Source: Rhizaria sp. SCN 62-66 (taxonomy: Eukaryota > Rhizaria, unplaced). Taken from it: a stretch of DNA of 64,000 nucleotides. Location of the stretch: positions 1 to 64,000 of the forward strand of contig MEDY01000158.1 of NCBI GenBank assembly GCA_001724265.1, written 5' to 3'. Made by a program: the position numbers and the translations under genes. Numbering within the stretch: the stretch's first letter is position 1; every line of letters starts with the position of its first letter. The notes beneath the pieces are model-generated. The model saw nothing but the letters and a program-made list of their open reading frames with translations. It made no database searches and was not told where the DNA came from. Positions 14,111 through 24,773 of the stretch are shown in pieces.

Positions 14111-14664
14111 GCTGTTGCTGCGAGATGAGAAACGGCTGCGTATCCGCTCCTTAAGGCCTCGAAAACAACGAGTAGGTCAACGACTCTTCAATCGCCGGGT
14201 TGGTTGGCTTCGGTTAGAGCAAAAACTTGCACTGACCTGTGGGTGAATAGCAAAGTAAATAAAGAAACAAAACGTGAGACAAATCAATACATATTCAGTG
14301 CAAATTAGAAATCAACCGATGATCACTGTCAAGCGCTATTTTTGAATCCGAGTCCGGCTCGAGAGCTCGCCTGAGAAACCGCCCTCGCCCACCCAAACCG
14401 ATTTCTCGAGCCCTTACACCGTCGGCCCGGCCCTTACAGCCCTCTGACTCTCAAGCCACAGCCCAACGGCTCGATCGACTTCGAAGCCCCAATAGTGTGA
14501 GGAGAAGAGGGGTGACTGGGGATTGAATTGTTTGCGTCGCACAGTCCGTTGTTACGTTGATTTTTTCTGCTTTGGGTTGTTTCTGTGTTGTTTTTATCTA
14601 TTTGATAATATCTGATTGACTGCAGTACGACACAGCAACACAAAGCGAACTTCAAAACCCCCCT
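14111..14664. other. Divergent intergenic region, dynein / BUD31
   Basis: About 550 bp between two divergently transcribed genes, so it should hold both promoters. CAG on the minus strand at 14118-14120 follows a pyrimidine-rich run just upstream of the dynein start. No other gene or RNA was recognised. Confidence 0.5.
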
Positions 14665-15099
14665 ATGTCCAAGGCTCGTCAGAACCGCCGCAACCGCGCC
14701 CCCGAGGGCTTCGAGATCCTCGCCCCCACGCTCGAGGGCTTCACGCGCAAGATGCGGGAGGCCGAGGCCGAGTCGCTCGAGACGCGGCGCCCCGACGAAG
14801 TGCTGTGGCCCATCCTGCACATCCACCACCAGCGCTCGCGGTACATCTACCAGCAGTACTACGAGAAGAAGGCCATCTCCAAGGAAGTGTACGAGTACTG
14901 CCTCACGCAAAAGCTCGCCGACGCGAACCTCATCGCCAAGTGGAAGAAGCCTGGTTTTGAGCACCTCTGCTGCCTCAAGTGCGCGCAAGCGACGTCGAAC
15001 TTCGGCACGGCGTGCGTGTGCCGCGTACCAAAGAAGGACCTCGCCGCGGACGCAAACTTTGAGTGCAAGTCCTGCGGCTGCCGCGGATGCTCCAACTAA
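14665..15099 (+). CDS. BUD31: BUD31/G10 spliceosome protein
   Basis: Core component of the activated spliceosome (Bact/C complexes), nuclear. It has 144 residues, the same length as the human protein, in a single exon ending in TAA. Conserved blocks are all present: LWPILHIHHQRSRYIY, KKAISKEVYEYC, the LIAKWKKPGFEHLCCLKC stretch, TNFGT-like SNFGTACVCRVPK, and the C-terminal CKSCGCRGCSN. The Cys residues form the family's zinc clusters. The start is the first ATG in frame and gives the canonical N-terminus MSKARQNRRNR. It is divergent from dynein. It is one of two spliceosome genes in the window, with CWC15 at 21006. Confidence 0.97.
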   Translation: MSKARQNRRNRAPEGFEILAPTLEGFTRKMREAEAESLETRRPDEVLWPILHIHHQRSRYIYQQYYEKKAISKEVYEYCLTQKLADANLIAKWKKPGFEHLCCLKCAQATSNFGTACVCRVPKKDLAADANFECKSCGCRGCSN

Positions 15100-15611
15100 G
15101 GTGCAACGCGCGCAACAGCGGCGTCGATGCCTTCGGAGAGCCAATGCTCCTCCGCCACAGCGCTAACTGCCGCTTTCTTAGCGGTTTTTCCCTCTGCTAC
15201 ATAGTCTTCAAACATACCTCCGTTGCAGCAGTCCCAAAGACGACACAACAACATCTTTTCAGTGCGCTACTGAGGCATCTCAGCGCGCACTGAGTCATTG
15301 TTTGACACTTTCTGCAAGCACACTCGCTTACATGTGCTAGTTTTGCGTGTGTCCTAGATGCTGCATGGTGTGTGTTATTTTTAAATTAGATCCGTAATAC
15401 AAAACAGAATCTCTCTCAATCTCTCTCAATCAACACAAATTCTCTCACGCAAGCCATAAAATTGAAACAAGATATCCACATCAAACGTTCAAAAATAAAA
15501 ATGTTTTCACTATGTATCATTGCATGCTCGCCATTCACCTCTCATTCTCACTCGCCAGCTCGCAAAGCATTGGCCGGCGTCACTCCAGACGTTGTTGACT
15601 TCCGCTCACAG
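15100..15611. other. Convergent intergenic region
   Basis: 3' flanks of BUD31 (+) and the TRMO-like gene (-). It contains a perfect 10-bp tandem repeat, ctctctcaat twice at 15411-15430, and AT-rich stretches. No gene was seen. Confidence 0.4.
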
Positions 15612-16062
15612 TCACTTGGCGTCCGCACTGTCCGCATTGTCTGCGCTCGCAGCCGGCGCACGCGACACGCCCACAATGTGCACACACAAGTTCTCACTCC
15701 CAGTGGCTGCATTTGCATCACTGCCACCAGCAGCAGGAGCAGTCTCAGCGCTCGTTCCAGTGCTCTCTGCGGATGCCTCGGCATTCTCGGCAGCGGTTGC
15801 CTCGTCGCTCTCCTCGCGCGCGCGACTGCGGGCCCGCGTCATGCGCCCCTCAAGCTTGGCCGCATTGGTGCGACCGCTGCCGCCCTGCTGCTTAGCAGCA
15901 GTGCGTGAGGACGCGGGCGCGAGCTCGATGTCGACGCGGAGCCCGTCAAAGAGGAAGTGGTACGCGTGAGCCCCGCGTTCCCGCTGGTGCCGCGACCGGA
16001 AGTCTTGCATAGCGCATAGCTCCAACAGAGTCCGCCGCAGAGCATCCAGTTCACCGTCACCG

Positions 16063-16130
<68 letters not shown>

Positions 16131-17520
16131 GGTGGTGGTGGTGGTGGTGGTGTTGGTGGTGGTGGGGGTGGTGGTGCTGCTGTTGTTCTTCGTTGCTGTC
16201 GAGCTGTTGCTGTTATTGTTGTTTGCATATGAGTAGAAGCGGCAGGGCCACACTGCTGCAGCCGCGGACGCAGCTGCAGAGGCCGCATTGGACTTCCCTA
16301 GCTTCACCGCACTCGCGGCTGCCGTGGCAGAGGCGGCAGCCGCGGCAGAGGCGGCAAGTGCACGGAGCTGCCTCTCGGCGACATCGGTCCACACAGGCGC
16401 CTCGTTCCACGCCGCACGCACTGCACTGCTCTCAGTGCGAGCGCTAGAGCCAGCATCAGCGCTCGAGTGCGCGATTGTGGTCACGGCGTGTGGCTGCGCA
16501 GCGCCGGAGCCCTCGATGACCCAGGCAGGGACGCGGCAGCGCGGGCGGGACTCGAAGTTGCCGAGGTAGGGCTTCACGTCGTAGATCGGGGTGCCGTCGA
16601 GCAGGTCGGCGCCGCCCACGGTCAGCACGGAGCCGTCGGGCGAGACTGAGAGCAGCTCCACCAGAGACAAACCGACTGTGCGAGTCGCAACAAAACAAGC
16701 GAGAAGAAGGTAATGGGAATGAATCAGACTTAATCACGCAAAATGGAGCAAAATAAAGTTGATTTGTAAAATAATAGTAGCTGTTATTTACTATATTCAT
16801 AGTTAGTGTTATTTTCGCGATGGTATGCTCCATAAACGTACTGGGGTTATGGCGGTGCGGGGTGCGGGTTGCGTAAATGCCAACGCGTGCGCCGCCAGCG
16901 CGCGGGGGCGCGACCTTAGTCTTGATAGCCGCCGACGCCGCGTTGGTGTTTTCGTGAAACTCCCAAATCAGCCACACGTGCGAATACGCTGCGAGCCCTT
17001 CAGTGGACTCCCGGGGCGCGATGCGTTTGTCTAGCACGACGCGCGAGCGCACCGAGGGCACCAGTCCGCCCTGGCGCGGAGTCCCGTTGCGCGCGGAGAA
17101 CGGAGCCTCCACGCGCCCAATCGGAACAAACAAACCGCCGCCCGTGCGCGGAAAGCGTACGTTGGCCGCCCCGCGCTCTGCGGCGGACAGCGCGGGCGCG
17201 GTGACGACCGCAGGGCTGCCCGGCGAGCCAGAGGCAGCGTTGGCGTCGCCGCCGTGTCGCACCGCGGACTGCGACTGCTGTAACTGGCGGAGACGCTTCT
17301 CCGCGGTAACGCGGCCTTGACGTTCAGCGGCTACCATTGAGCGCAGATGCTCGACCTCGCTGTCCGACACCGCGGCTGGCGCAGACTGGGCGTCGGGGAG
17401 ACGCTCAACGAGCTTCGGGGAGGACGCGGAGTTGCGGGCGATAATAACGCCGAGGATGAACGCGAAAGTCGATGTAATAAGCACATCAGTTGTATATCCA
17501 TATGAAGATACCTGGCCCAT
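15612..17520 (-). CDS. TRMO: TRMO/TsaA-type tRNA (t6A37) N6-methyltransferase with N-terminal membrane segment
   Basis: The predicted reaction is SAM-dependent N6-methylation of t6A37 in tRNA-Thr. Exons are 16842-17520 and 15612-16675, with a 166 bp intron (donor GTACGT); the protein is 580 residues ending in TGA. The splice restores the signature NPIGLS: Asn225 and Pro226 from exon 1, Ile227 split across the junction, GLS from exon 2. Other family motifs are FSARNGTPRQGG, YSHVWLIWEFHEN, RTPHRHNP and LLDGTPIYDVKPYL, plus a C-terminal DFRSRHQRER block like the DPRSVYRR element of the family. Residues 11-29 form one hydrophobic segment, followed by a short coiled coil (about 55-85), so the enzyme may be membrane-anchored. 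Poly-Thr then poly-Asn (about 392-432) interrupts the region between core and C-terminal domain. The start ATG at 17520 is the natural one for this frame. Confidence 0.9.
16062..16180. repeat. GTT/GGT trinucleotide microsatellite inside the TRMO-like gene
   Basis: Plus-strand (GTT)n from 16062 grades into (GGT)n from about 16117. Read on the coding minus strand it gives a Thr run followed by an Asn run. The length is likely variable. Confidence 0.95.
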
Positions 17521-18589
17521 TCCTCGTGATTCTATCGACGATCAAAATACGTTCCAGCAGACTTATCAGCATCGCACCCGACGTGTTTTGTGCAAGCCTT
17601 CGAGCCGTTGGACGACATTCAGGAACAAGCGTGAAAGTCGTGATATGTCGCGATATAAGCAAGGGCAGTACGATTTAGGGTTTGGGTAAATGAGTTATGT
17701 ATGGAATTTATGAATAATACAGGCGCACGTATCTAAGTATCGTTGTGCGGTCCTCTTCCGCCCCAATCCATTCAGCACAGTCTGTTTTGTCGCAACACCA
17801 TAGCACACACGCGCTCACGGGCTGTTACACACTGCAAGATGCTGTGAGTTTAGCGCCCCGTGCTGCTGTAAGCACTCTCCGTGCACACATTGCTCGTTTT
17901 GTTATCGTCTCGCTTGTCATGCGCCACGTCTCATCACCACCCAGCTGCAGCGCCGAGCCCCTTCCCGCATTGACTCACATGCACGCACACGCAGAAACAC
18001 ACGGATAACTCGCCACGCCCGGCGGCAGTGCCGGGGCATAGGAGTGGTGTAAACACGTCGAATGGTGGAGTATCAGGGCGAGAGCAAAGAACTCAGCAAG
18101 CAGAAGAACGAGACAAGAGCGGCGCCACTGATGAAGCGCGACTAAACACCACAAACAAAGCATATCACAGAGAGAGCGAACAAACAGCACAGCAGAGCGC
18201 ACGCCTCAACAGCCACCGCAGAGAGCAGCAACGCATGCACATGTGTACGTGTCAGTGTCGCGTTGCGAGCGCCACAGAGCAGGCGGCGAGATATCGTAAA
18301 ACAAAAGCAAAAGTATCGTGAGTGTGACCATCACCGAAGACGCGGACACGTGGGGGGGAAGAAGAGATACGAAAAAGAAGAGACATAAGAATAATAGTTG
18401 TTTGTTACTACTCGAAGCAGCATCACTACAGCAGAAACAGACAGTCTCACACACGCACAAGCATGCACAACGCACAAGTGGACATCACAGAGACCTTATT
18501 AGTTCATGTGACACTCATGTTCGCGCATGTATGTACGTCTGCATGTGTAGAATGACCGTGTCCTGCTTCGCATCGAAGCATTTAGGCAT
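17521..18589. other. Intergenic region upstream of the TRMO-like gene, downstream of POR
   Basis: About 1.07 kb between two minus-strand genes. Short CA- and GA-rich stretches; no ORF with recognisable similarity, no RNA gene seen. Confidence 0.4.
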
Positions 18590-20569
18590 TTAAGCGGACC
18601 AGAGCTCCTGGACGTAGCGGTTCTGGCGGATCATCTTGTCGACGTAGGTCTCACCGGCGGCCTGCGTCATCTTGCCGTGCTCGACACACAGGTCCACCAC
18701 GGTCTTAAGCACGTCGCGGCCCATGAGCGTGGCGCCGCAGACGTAGATGTACGCGCCGGCAGAGATGAGCTCCCAGGTGCGCGCGGCGTTCTTACGCAGC
18801 AAGTCCTGCACGTAAACCTTCTCGGCCGTGTCGCGCGAGAAGGCGAGGTGGAGCTCGGTGAGCACGCCGGACGCCTTGGCAGCCTCGAGCTCCTCGCGGT
18901 AGATGTAGTCGCGGTCGGCGTTGCGGCAGCCGAAGTAGAGCACGGTGTCGCCGAAGCGGTGCTCCTCCTTGCGCGTGGCAAACTCCTGGATGAAGCCGCG
19001 GAAGGGCGCGATGCCGGTGCCAGGGCCGATCATGATCACGGGAGTGCCGCCGCGGACCGGCAGGCGGAACGACGACTGGCGGACGAACACCACGAGCTGC
19101 TGCGCGGCGGCCTTGGCCACGGGGTCCTCGGCCGCCGAGTCGCAGAGCAGCGCGGATGCCACACCGGCGTGTTCGCGGCCGTGCGGCTTCTCCTTGACGA
19201 GGCGGGAAACAGTGAGCGCCATGCGCTTGGGCTGGACCTTAGCCGAGGACGCGATGGTGTAGTAGCGCGGCTGGAGACGCGGAACCATCTCGAGGAAGTG
19301 CGAGAACGGCATGTCAACGCCCGGGAAGGCCTCGAAGAACTCGAGCCAGTTGTAGCGCTCGTTGTGGAACTCCTCCTTGCCGTCGTGGTCGTTGGCGAAG
19401 TGCTCAAGACGGCGCTTCTCAGACTCGTCGTTGGTGTAGGTCGCGAAGATGGCGGGGAACTTGCCGCGCGGGCATGAGTTGATGTCGCAGAAGTACAGCA
19501 GAGCGTCCTCAACGGAGCACGGGGAAGGCACGTGAAGCTTGCGGTTGGTCTTGGCCTTGACTGCGAAGAGCGCGGACATCTCGACGCCGAGACGGCGCGC
19601 GAGCTTGCCCGCCATCTTAAAGTCGTTGCGCGGGTGGACGCCCGCGTTGTCGGCGGTGCGGTAAGTGAGCTTGGTGGGCGCGAGGTCGAGCTCGAGGTGG
19701 ACGGTGCTCTCGGCGCGGCCGGACACGGGGCGGACCTCGCGGGACTCGGCGACGGTGACGATGGCGGTGGCGTGTTCCTTGGCGGGGTCGTTGAAGAACT
19801 TCTGGACCTTGGGGAGACCACCCTTGTAGTCCTTGGCGGCGGCGGAGTCGGCGGGGAAGAAAGTAACGTCGAGCGTCGAGGTGAAGGCGGCGGCGGCACC
19901 GGCGGCCTGGGCGGAGGACGCCATGTACTTAAGGCGGGCAGCGGCCCAGAAGGCGCCACGCCAGTTGTCGAGGTCCTCCTCCAGAGTGCCGTCGTCGTCG
20001 CCGAGGCCGATGGGCAGGAGGCGTTCGCCGCCCATCGCGGCCATCTCGGCGTCGATGCGCTTGCCGATGGCGCAGAAGTGGCGGTACTGCCGGTTGCCCA
20101 GCGCGAAGACGGCGAAGGTGAGATGCGACATGTCGTTGGGGTCACGCTCGGCGTCGGTGATGTACTCCCAGAAGTTGGCCGCGTTGTCCGTCGGCTCGCC
20201 CTCGCCAAACGTGGCAACAACGAAGACGACCAGCGACTCGTTCGTCAGTGCGGAGGGCTCGAACTCCTCCATGTCAACGGCGCGGGCCGCGAAGCCCTGC
20301 TGGCGGCCCTCCTCGGCAAGGTCGTGCGCGTAATTCTCGGCAGTGCCCGACTGGGAGCCGAAGAGGAACGTGATCGACTGCTTCTTGTCGCCGGACGCAG
20401 CAGCGCCGGAGGCAGAGGAGGCGGAGTTGGAGTTGGACGAAGTGGTCATGCCCTTGGGCTTCTGAACGGCCGCGGGGGCGGATGAGGAGCCGGTGAGGAG
20501 CTTGAAGGCGACGATGAGAGCGACGCCCATGGCCGCAGCCAGGATAACGTCGAGGGCCGCAATAGCCAT
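18590..20569 (-). CDS. POR: NADPH-cytochrome P450 reductase
   Basis: Transfers electrons from NADPH via FAD and FMN to microsomal P450s. 659 residues in one exon, TAA stop, typical family length. Order of elements: N-terminal membrane anchor (about residues 5-24); a Ser/Ala linker; flavodoxin/FMN domain with GSQSGTAE at 71-78 and FGEGEPTDNA; FAD domain with RYYTIASS near 431; NADPH-binding MIGPGTGIAPFRGF near 515; and C-terminal YVQELWSA, whose Trp stacks on FAD in this family. The ER anchor implies the catalytic part faces the cytosol. The start ATG at 20569 lies 7 nt downstream of a pyrimidine tract ending in cacag (CAG at 20577-20579). No P450 gene is in the window. Confidence 0.96.
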   Translation of the reverse strand: MAIAALDVILAAAMGVALIVAFKLLTGSSSAPAAVQKPKGMTTSSNSNSASSASGAAASGDKKQSITFLFGSQSGTAENYAHDLAEEGRQQGFAARAVDMEEFEPSALTNESLVVFVVATFGEGEPTDNAANFWEYITDAERDPNDMSHLTFAVFALGNRQYRHFCAIGKRIDAEMAAMGGERLLPIGLGDDDGTLEEDLDNWRGAFWAAARLKYMASSAQAAGAAAAFTSTLDVTFFPADSAAAKDYKGGLPKVQKFFNDPAKEHATAIVTVAESREVRPVSGRAESTVHLELDLAPTKLTYRTADNAGVHPRNDFKMAGKLARRLGVEMSALFAVKAKTNRKLHVPSPCSVEDALLYFCDINSCPRGKFPAIFATYTNDESEKRRLEHFANDHDGKEEFHNERYNWLEFFEAFPGVDMPFSHFLEMVPRLQPRYYTIASSAKVQPKRMALTVSRLVKEKPHGREHAGVASALLCDSAAEDPVAKAAAQQLVVFVRQSSFRLPVRGGTPVIMIGPGTGIAPFRGFIQEFATRKEEHRFGDTVLYFGCRNADRDYIYREELEAAKASGVLTELHLAFSRDTAEKVYVQDLLRKNAARTWELISAGAYIYVCGATLMGRDVLKTVVDLCVEHGKMTQAAGETYVDKMIRQNRYVQELWSA

Positions 20570-21005
20570 CGAGCTGCTGTGTGGACAGGCGGAAACAAAA
20601 ACGGGATGGTATTGAAGCGGGTGAGAGCCTTGAAGGGGTGCGAGCGGAGAAAGGCGGGAGTGGGACGAAGACTGGCGTGCTTGGTAGTGCTGACCGTTTG
20701 AGCTAGCGGTTCATTGCGGACGCTAAAAGGCATATTTCGATGTAACCATAAAATAAATATATATCACGTATGTACGTGTTATTCAATTTTCGAAGAAAAT
20801 GTGAACGACGGCTTATAGATGCCGCATTGCATCTATTCCCTCAAGCACCGAGAGTGCGAGTCGCTGACCATCGCCTTCACCGAACTGACCGTGAGTCGAG
20901 TCGCGGTGAACACAGTCACTTCTCCGAGACTGAGAGACTGCCCCGATCGATCGAGAGGTGCTGTGGGAAGGGCTTCTTCTGATCGTCGGGATAGTTTAAG
21001 ATTCC
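20570..21005. other. Divergent intergenic region, POR / CWC15
   Basis: Likely shared promoter region. It contains an AT-rich patch (20745-20790) and a candidate splice acceptor for POR at 20577-20605 on the minus strand. No gene seen. Confidence 0.4.
20577..20605 (-). other. Candidate splice acceptor (pyrimidine tract + CAG) 7 nt before the POR start
   Basis: On the minus strand a T/C-rich run ends in cacag just before cagctcgATG. It would serve a 5'UTR intron or spliced-leader addition. I saw no GTACG donor upstream. Confidence 0.5.
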
Positions 21006-22161
21006 ATGACGACTGCACACCGTGCGACTTGGTACGTTATCTGTTTTTCATTTCCGCATAGATCCCGATCTTTCCTTCCATCCGACTCTCTGCGCTCACC
21101 TCTTGCCCTCCGTTCATGCTTCAACGGACACTCTGCGCCCTTGCCCCTTCCCAGGCACCCCGCCGTGGCCTCGCTGTCCAACGGCGGTATCAAGAACCTC
21201 CAATCCGTGATCATTTCCTCTAAGGACATTGCAGGTCATACCAAGCTCAAGTTTCGGTACGTACCTCCCCTCGCAAGCGTTGCCTGCACCTTCTTTGTTC
21301 ATCCCTGTGTCTCGGTACATCCACACACGCTCACTCACCCCCAATCTCTCTTCTGTGTCTTTATTCGCCCCTCACAGTCAAGCTGGCCAGGCTGGCGAGA
21401 GCGAAGTCGGCGCGCGCGACCTCAAGGCGGAGCTCCTGGCCCGCGAGCGGCTTCACTTCGAGAAGGTCGCTCAAGACAAAGCCCGCGCCGGCGGACTCCT
21501 AACCTACTCCGCTCCGGCCGGTTCAGCCGCCGCAGCGGTCCCGGTGTCCGCGGCGGGCGCGGCGGCGGCGGAGGCGGGCGACGCGGGCCCGCTGCGGCTG
21601 CAGGACGTCGACTTCAGCCAGTTTGACGACGCCGACGCCGACCTCGCCCTCTCCAGCGATGAAGACGATGATGATGCCGATGGGAGCAAAGACGGGCCTC
21701 GCACCAAGCGCAGCCGCGCGGCCGCCGCCAAGGGCAGCAACGACGGCGGCGACAGTGACGATGACAGCGACGACGACGACGACGACGACAGCGAGGACGA
21801 GGAGGCTGAGCTCATGCGTGAGCTTGCGCGGATCAAAGCCGAGCGCGCCGCTGAAAAGGCCGCCGCGGAGGCCGAGGCGCGCGCCCGGGCCGACGCCGCG
21901 CTCTTCGACGGCGACGGCGCGGGCGCGGACGCCATTCTTGCCGCGAACCCGATCCTCGCCGCGCAAATGGGGCTCTCTAACAGCACTGGCGCTGGCTCTA
22001 GTGCGAGTGGCAGTGGCAGTGGTGGGCTGAAGCGCCGGTGGGATGATGACGTGGTGTTCCGTAACCAGAGCAGGGATACCAAGGAGACGCAGAAACGCGT
22101 TGTTAACGACGTCGTGCGCTCCGACTTCCACCGCAGCTTCATCAAGAAGTACATTCGTTGA
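21006..22161 (+). CDS. CWC15: CWC15 spliceosome-associated protein
   Basis: Subunit of the Prp19-associated spliceosome complex. Three exons: 21006-21031, 21155-21256 and 21378-22161, with introns of 123 and 121 bp and both donors GTACGT; 303 residues, TGA stop. The joins give the expected family N-terminus MTTAHRATWHPA and then HTKLKFRQAGQAG. The C-terminus RWDDDVVFRN (about residue 262) through the SDFHRSFIKKYIR end is diagnostic. In between lie an acidic Asp/Glu run and a short coiled coil (ELARIKAERAAEKAAAEAEA), as in other CWC15 proteins. The reading frame across both junctions supports the GTACGT donors. Confidence 0.95.
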
Positions 22162-22475
22162 GAGGGGCTCGTACGTTTAACGCTAGCGCACTCGCCAGTG
22201 AGCGGACCGTGAGGCTCGGCCAAGGTCTGTCCTGCAGGTCCGGGAGGCCATGATAAAGGCCCACTGCAAAAATACATTAGTTTTTACAAGTTACTCTGCA
22301 TCGTTAATCTATAATACACTGCTATCAAGCTTGCGAACGCAATGTCTTGAAATCGCGCAGCTTGTCGGAAAGCAATGCGGTTGTGGCGAGTGTAGAGGAA
22401 CCAACAAGGACGAGATTTTGTGAAGTCAGATAACGGTGGGTCTTCCGTCAAACGCACTTTTGCGACTAGAACTGA
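22162..22475. other. Intergenic region, CWC15 to cyclase-family gene
   Basis: 314 bp between two plus-strand genes; nothing recognised beyond the 3' flank of CWC15 and the presumed promoter of the next gene. Confidence 0.4.
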
Positions 22476-24308
22476 ATGGAACCTAGTGTTACTGTATCAT
22501 CCTGTATTCCATGCGCTGACAGTGTGTGTGTGTCCTTCACGGGAGCGCTGGACGAAGCCTTCGATACGAGCGTCCCCGTGCAGGCCGCCGTCGAAGCCAC
22601 AACCTGCGGCCACGCCGTTGCAGAAACGTTGCGCTTTGGCGCCACGGTGGGTCGCAGCGTGGAAGCCTTTTACCTGTCCGCACCGACGGTGACCCCCGTC
22701 ACCGCGGGCTCCTGGGTCGGCTCCGTGCGCGCCGGCAGCGGCGTCAACTGTGATCAAATCTCGCTTTGCCCCCACGGCGCCGGCACGCACACAGAGTGCG
22801 TCGGACACATTACGGTACGTCAAAAATAACATCATAATCTATCTCAGCATCTATTCTACTAATTATGTCGTTGGTTTGTCTTAGACTGTCGTTTTACGCT
22901 CACTGTGTGTTGATATCTGTTTGTCATTCCATACGATCGCTTTCTCGTCTCTCTCAACACGCAGCCTGATGGCCCTACGCTGGCTGCGATGCTCCCGCGG
23001 TCGCTCCTAATCCCCGCGCTGGTGCTTACCGTACCCCCGCGTTCCTACACCGGCCCGCACCCTCCCGCCTCAGTCTCCGCTCAGCCCCTCGCCACTGCAA
23101 CTGCAAGCTCGACTCCGCCTACTCTTACTGGTGCATCTGAAAGCGCAGTGTTTCTGCTGCCGTACCCGAGCGCGCGAGCGGGCGACCTGGTCATCGACGC
23201 GCCCGCCGTGCGCGACGCGCTTGCCGCCGCCCTCGCACCCACAGTTTCCGCGCTGACTCCCGCCGCGCGCGCCGCGCTCCGCACCGCCGGCGGCGCCGCA
23301 CTCGCCGCCATCCAATCTCAGACCGAGACTCAGACCGAGGGCGAAACCTCTCGCAGCGCCGGTGTGGAGACAGCGGATCGCGTGCCCGCGGCGGTGGCTG
23401 CGCTGCTGGGGACACTGGCGCCCTAGGCTCTGGCGTTGGCCGCGGCGGCGCGCGCTATGGTGCTGCGCAGTCTCGCGCCTCAGGCGTATCTCTATCACCT
23501 CTATCACCACCGCAGCGCGAGTGTGAATCGCCGCTCCACTGTAAGCAACCACTCTGCCGCGAGCGGCAGCGAGATTCCTGAAAGCGCACAGTGCTCGCTC
23601 GCTGACGCGTTTGCACACGTGCACCACTCAGCGACTAATGATGCTCACGGCCACTCTGCCGCTGCTCACTGCCACCCCGCGTCGTCCCCGCAGTGCTCCG
23701 CCCCCGGCCGCGTCTGCTACTCGGGATCTAATCCGCCGTACATTACGGCCTGCGCGGCGTCACTCCTCGCCGCGCTCGGCGCGCGCGCCCTCGTCCTCGA
23801 CTTGCCCTCGCCGGACCGCGAAGATGACGCCGGCGCGGTCGCAGCGCACCATGCTTTTTTTCGGTCCCGCTGGTGGCGCGCCGCACGCACCGCCGCTGCA
23901 GACGCCGCCGCCGCCGCCGCTGGAGCGAGCGAGACCGAGACCGCGGCTGCGGGCGCAGATGCGCGCGCGCGGGTGCTTCGGAGCGCGTGTGATGCCGTTG
24001 AGTTGTCGCGATTGCGGGCCGAGCCCGCGACGGTGACTGAGCTGGCCTGGCTGCCTGCTCCGCCCTGCTCCGCCGCCGCTGTCACAGCCACCACCACTGC
24101 CACAGACAGCCAGTCTGCGCGGGTGACTGCGTGTGCTATGTGCGGGGCGCGGGGGCTGCGGGACGGGCCGGCGCTGCTCGCGCTGGGGGTGCCCGCGGTT
24201 GAGAGCGACGCTGCGCCCGCGCGCCCGCTGCTGGCGCCCGCTGTGCTCACGGTCACGCCCCCGGTCTCTGCCCCGCAGCCACAGCCACTGTCGCTGAGTG
24301 GACAGTGA
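22476..24308 (+). CDS. Cyclase-family (kynurenine-formamidase-like) protein interrupted by an in-frame UAG
   Basis: Metal-dependent hydrolase fold of the cyclase family; the substrate is unknown. Exons 22476-22814 and 22965-24308 (150 bp intron, donor GTACGT), 561 codons ending in TGA. Exon 1 ends in PHGAGTHTECVGHIT, the HGxGTHTE metal-site variant I associate with a bacterial (Bacteroidetes-like) branch, preceded by GSWVGSVRAGSGVNCDQIS. Exon 2 carries GDLVIDAPAVRDAL (about 186), MVLRSLAPQ, SGSNPPYITACAAS (about 367), LVLDLPSPDRED and HHAFF, and near the end LPAP and VESDAAPARPLLAP. A single TAG (codon 267, at 23424-23426) sits between two conserved blocks in the same frame. It could be sense UAG, readthrough, a pseudogene or a sequencing error. 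A bacterial origin is plausible. The start choice is moderately sure. Confidence 0.75.
23424..23426 (+). other. In-frame TAG codon within the cyclase-family gene
   Basis: Context is ctg gcg ccc TAG gct ctg gcg. Upstream (GDLVID block) and downstream (MVLRSL, NPPYI, DLPSPDRED blocks) parts of the same enzyme fold are in one frame across it. No GTACG donor or plausible short intron removes it. Confidence 0.9.
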
Positions 24309-24773
24309 ACAGTGGTCGAGAGATGCGTTTGACAATGCTTGAGTGAAGTGAATGTTGATTACAAAACAGGAATAGTGTATTGGAGCGGGATTAATATTAT
24401 TAGGTTATATTCGCTATGCTTGGGATTTATACCAAGCTATTGACGGTACAACATCAAGTACAGTACCATACTACTATATTAACTTAACGTTCGCAGTCTC
24501 AGTTTGTTCCGCTTGCGGTGGCGGTGCAGCCATTGTCGCAGTTGATTGCGATCAGGGCTCGCAACGGTCAGCTCGCAATGGTCAGCTCGCAACGGTCAGC
24601 CGCAGCGGGATTCAATATCTGTGAGCCAATACAACGTCGATTAGTTTAAGCGGGTCCGAGCACGTCTCTACGCTTATATTAGGGGAATAGATCTCTCGGT
24701 TGATGAATTACATAGCATAATACGAAACAGCGGCGCGATTCGCGTTTCTTGTAAGTTCACACACACGGCTTGC
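24309..24773. other. Convergent intergenic region
   Basis: AT-rich 3' flanks of the cyclase-family gene and the Ala-rich membrane protein. Apart from the 14-bp triple repeat at 24558-24599, nothing recognised. Confidence 0.4.
24558..24599. repeat. Three tandem copies of a 14-bp unit
   Basis: The unit ctcgcaacggtcag repeats three times without a gap; the middle copy has one change (t for c). Non-coding. Confidence 0.95.

Noticed and set aside
17660-17690. Telomere-like ttagggtttggg
   Set aside because: Only one imperfect copy inside an ordinary spacer; not a telomere or interstitial array.
22965-23426. Reading the cyclase-family gene as ending at the TAG
   Set aside because: Conserved family blocks continue in the same frame for nearly 300 more codons.
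23380-23430. Short intron using ccctag as acceptor to remove the TAG
   Set aside because: No GTACG or GTAGG donor lies upstream within exon 2; any such intron would be far shorter than the 113-228 bp seen elsewhere.
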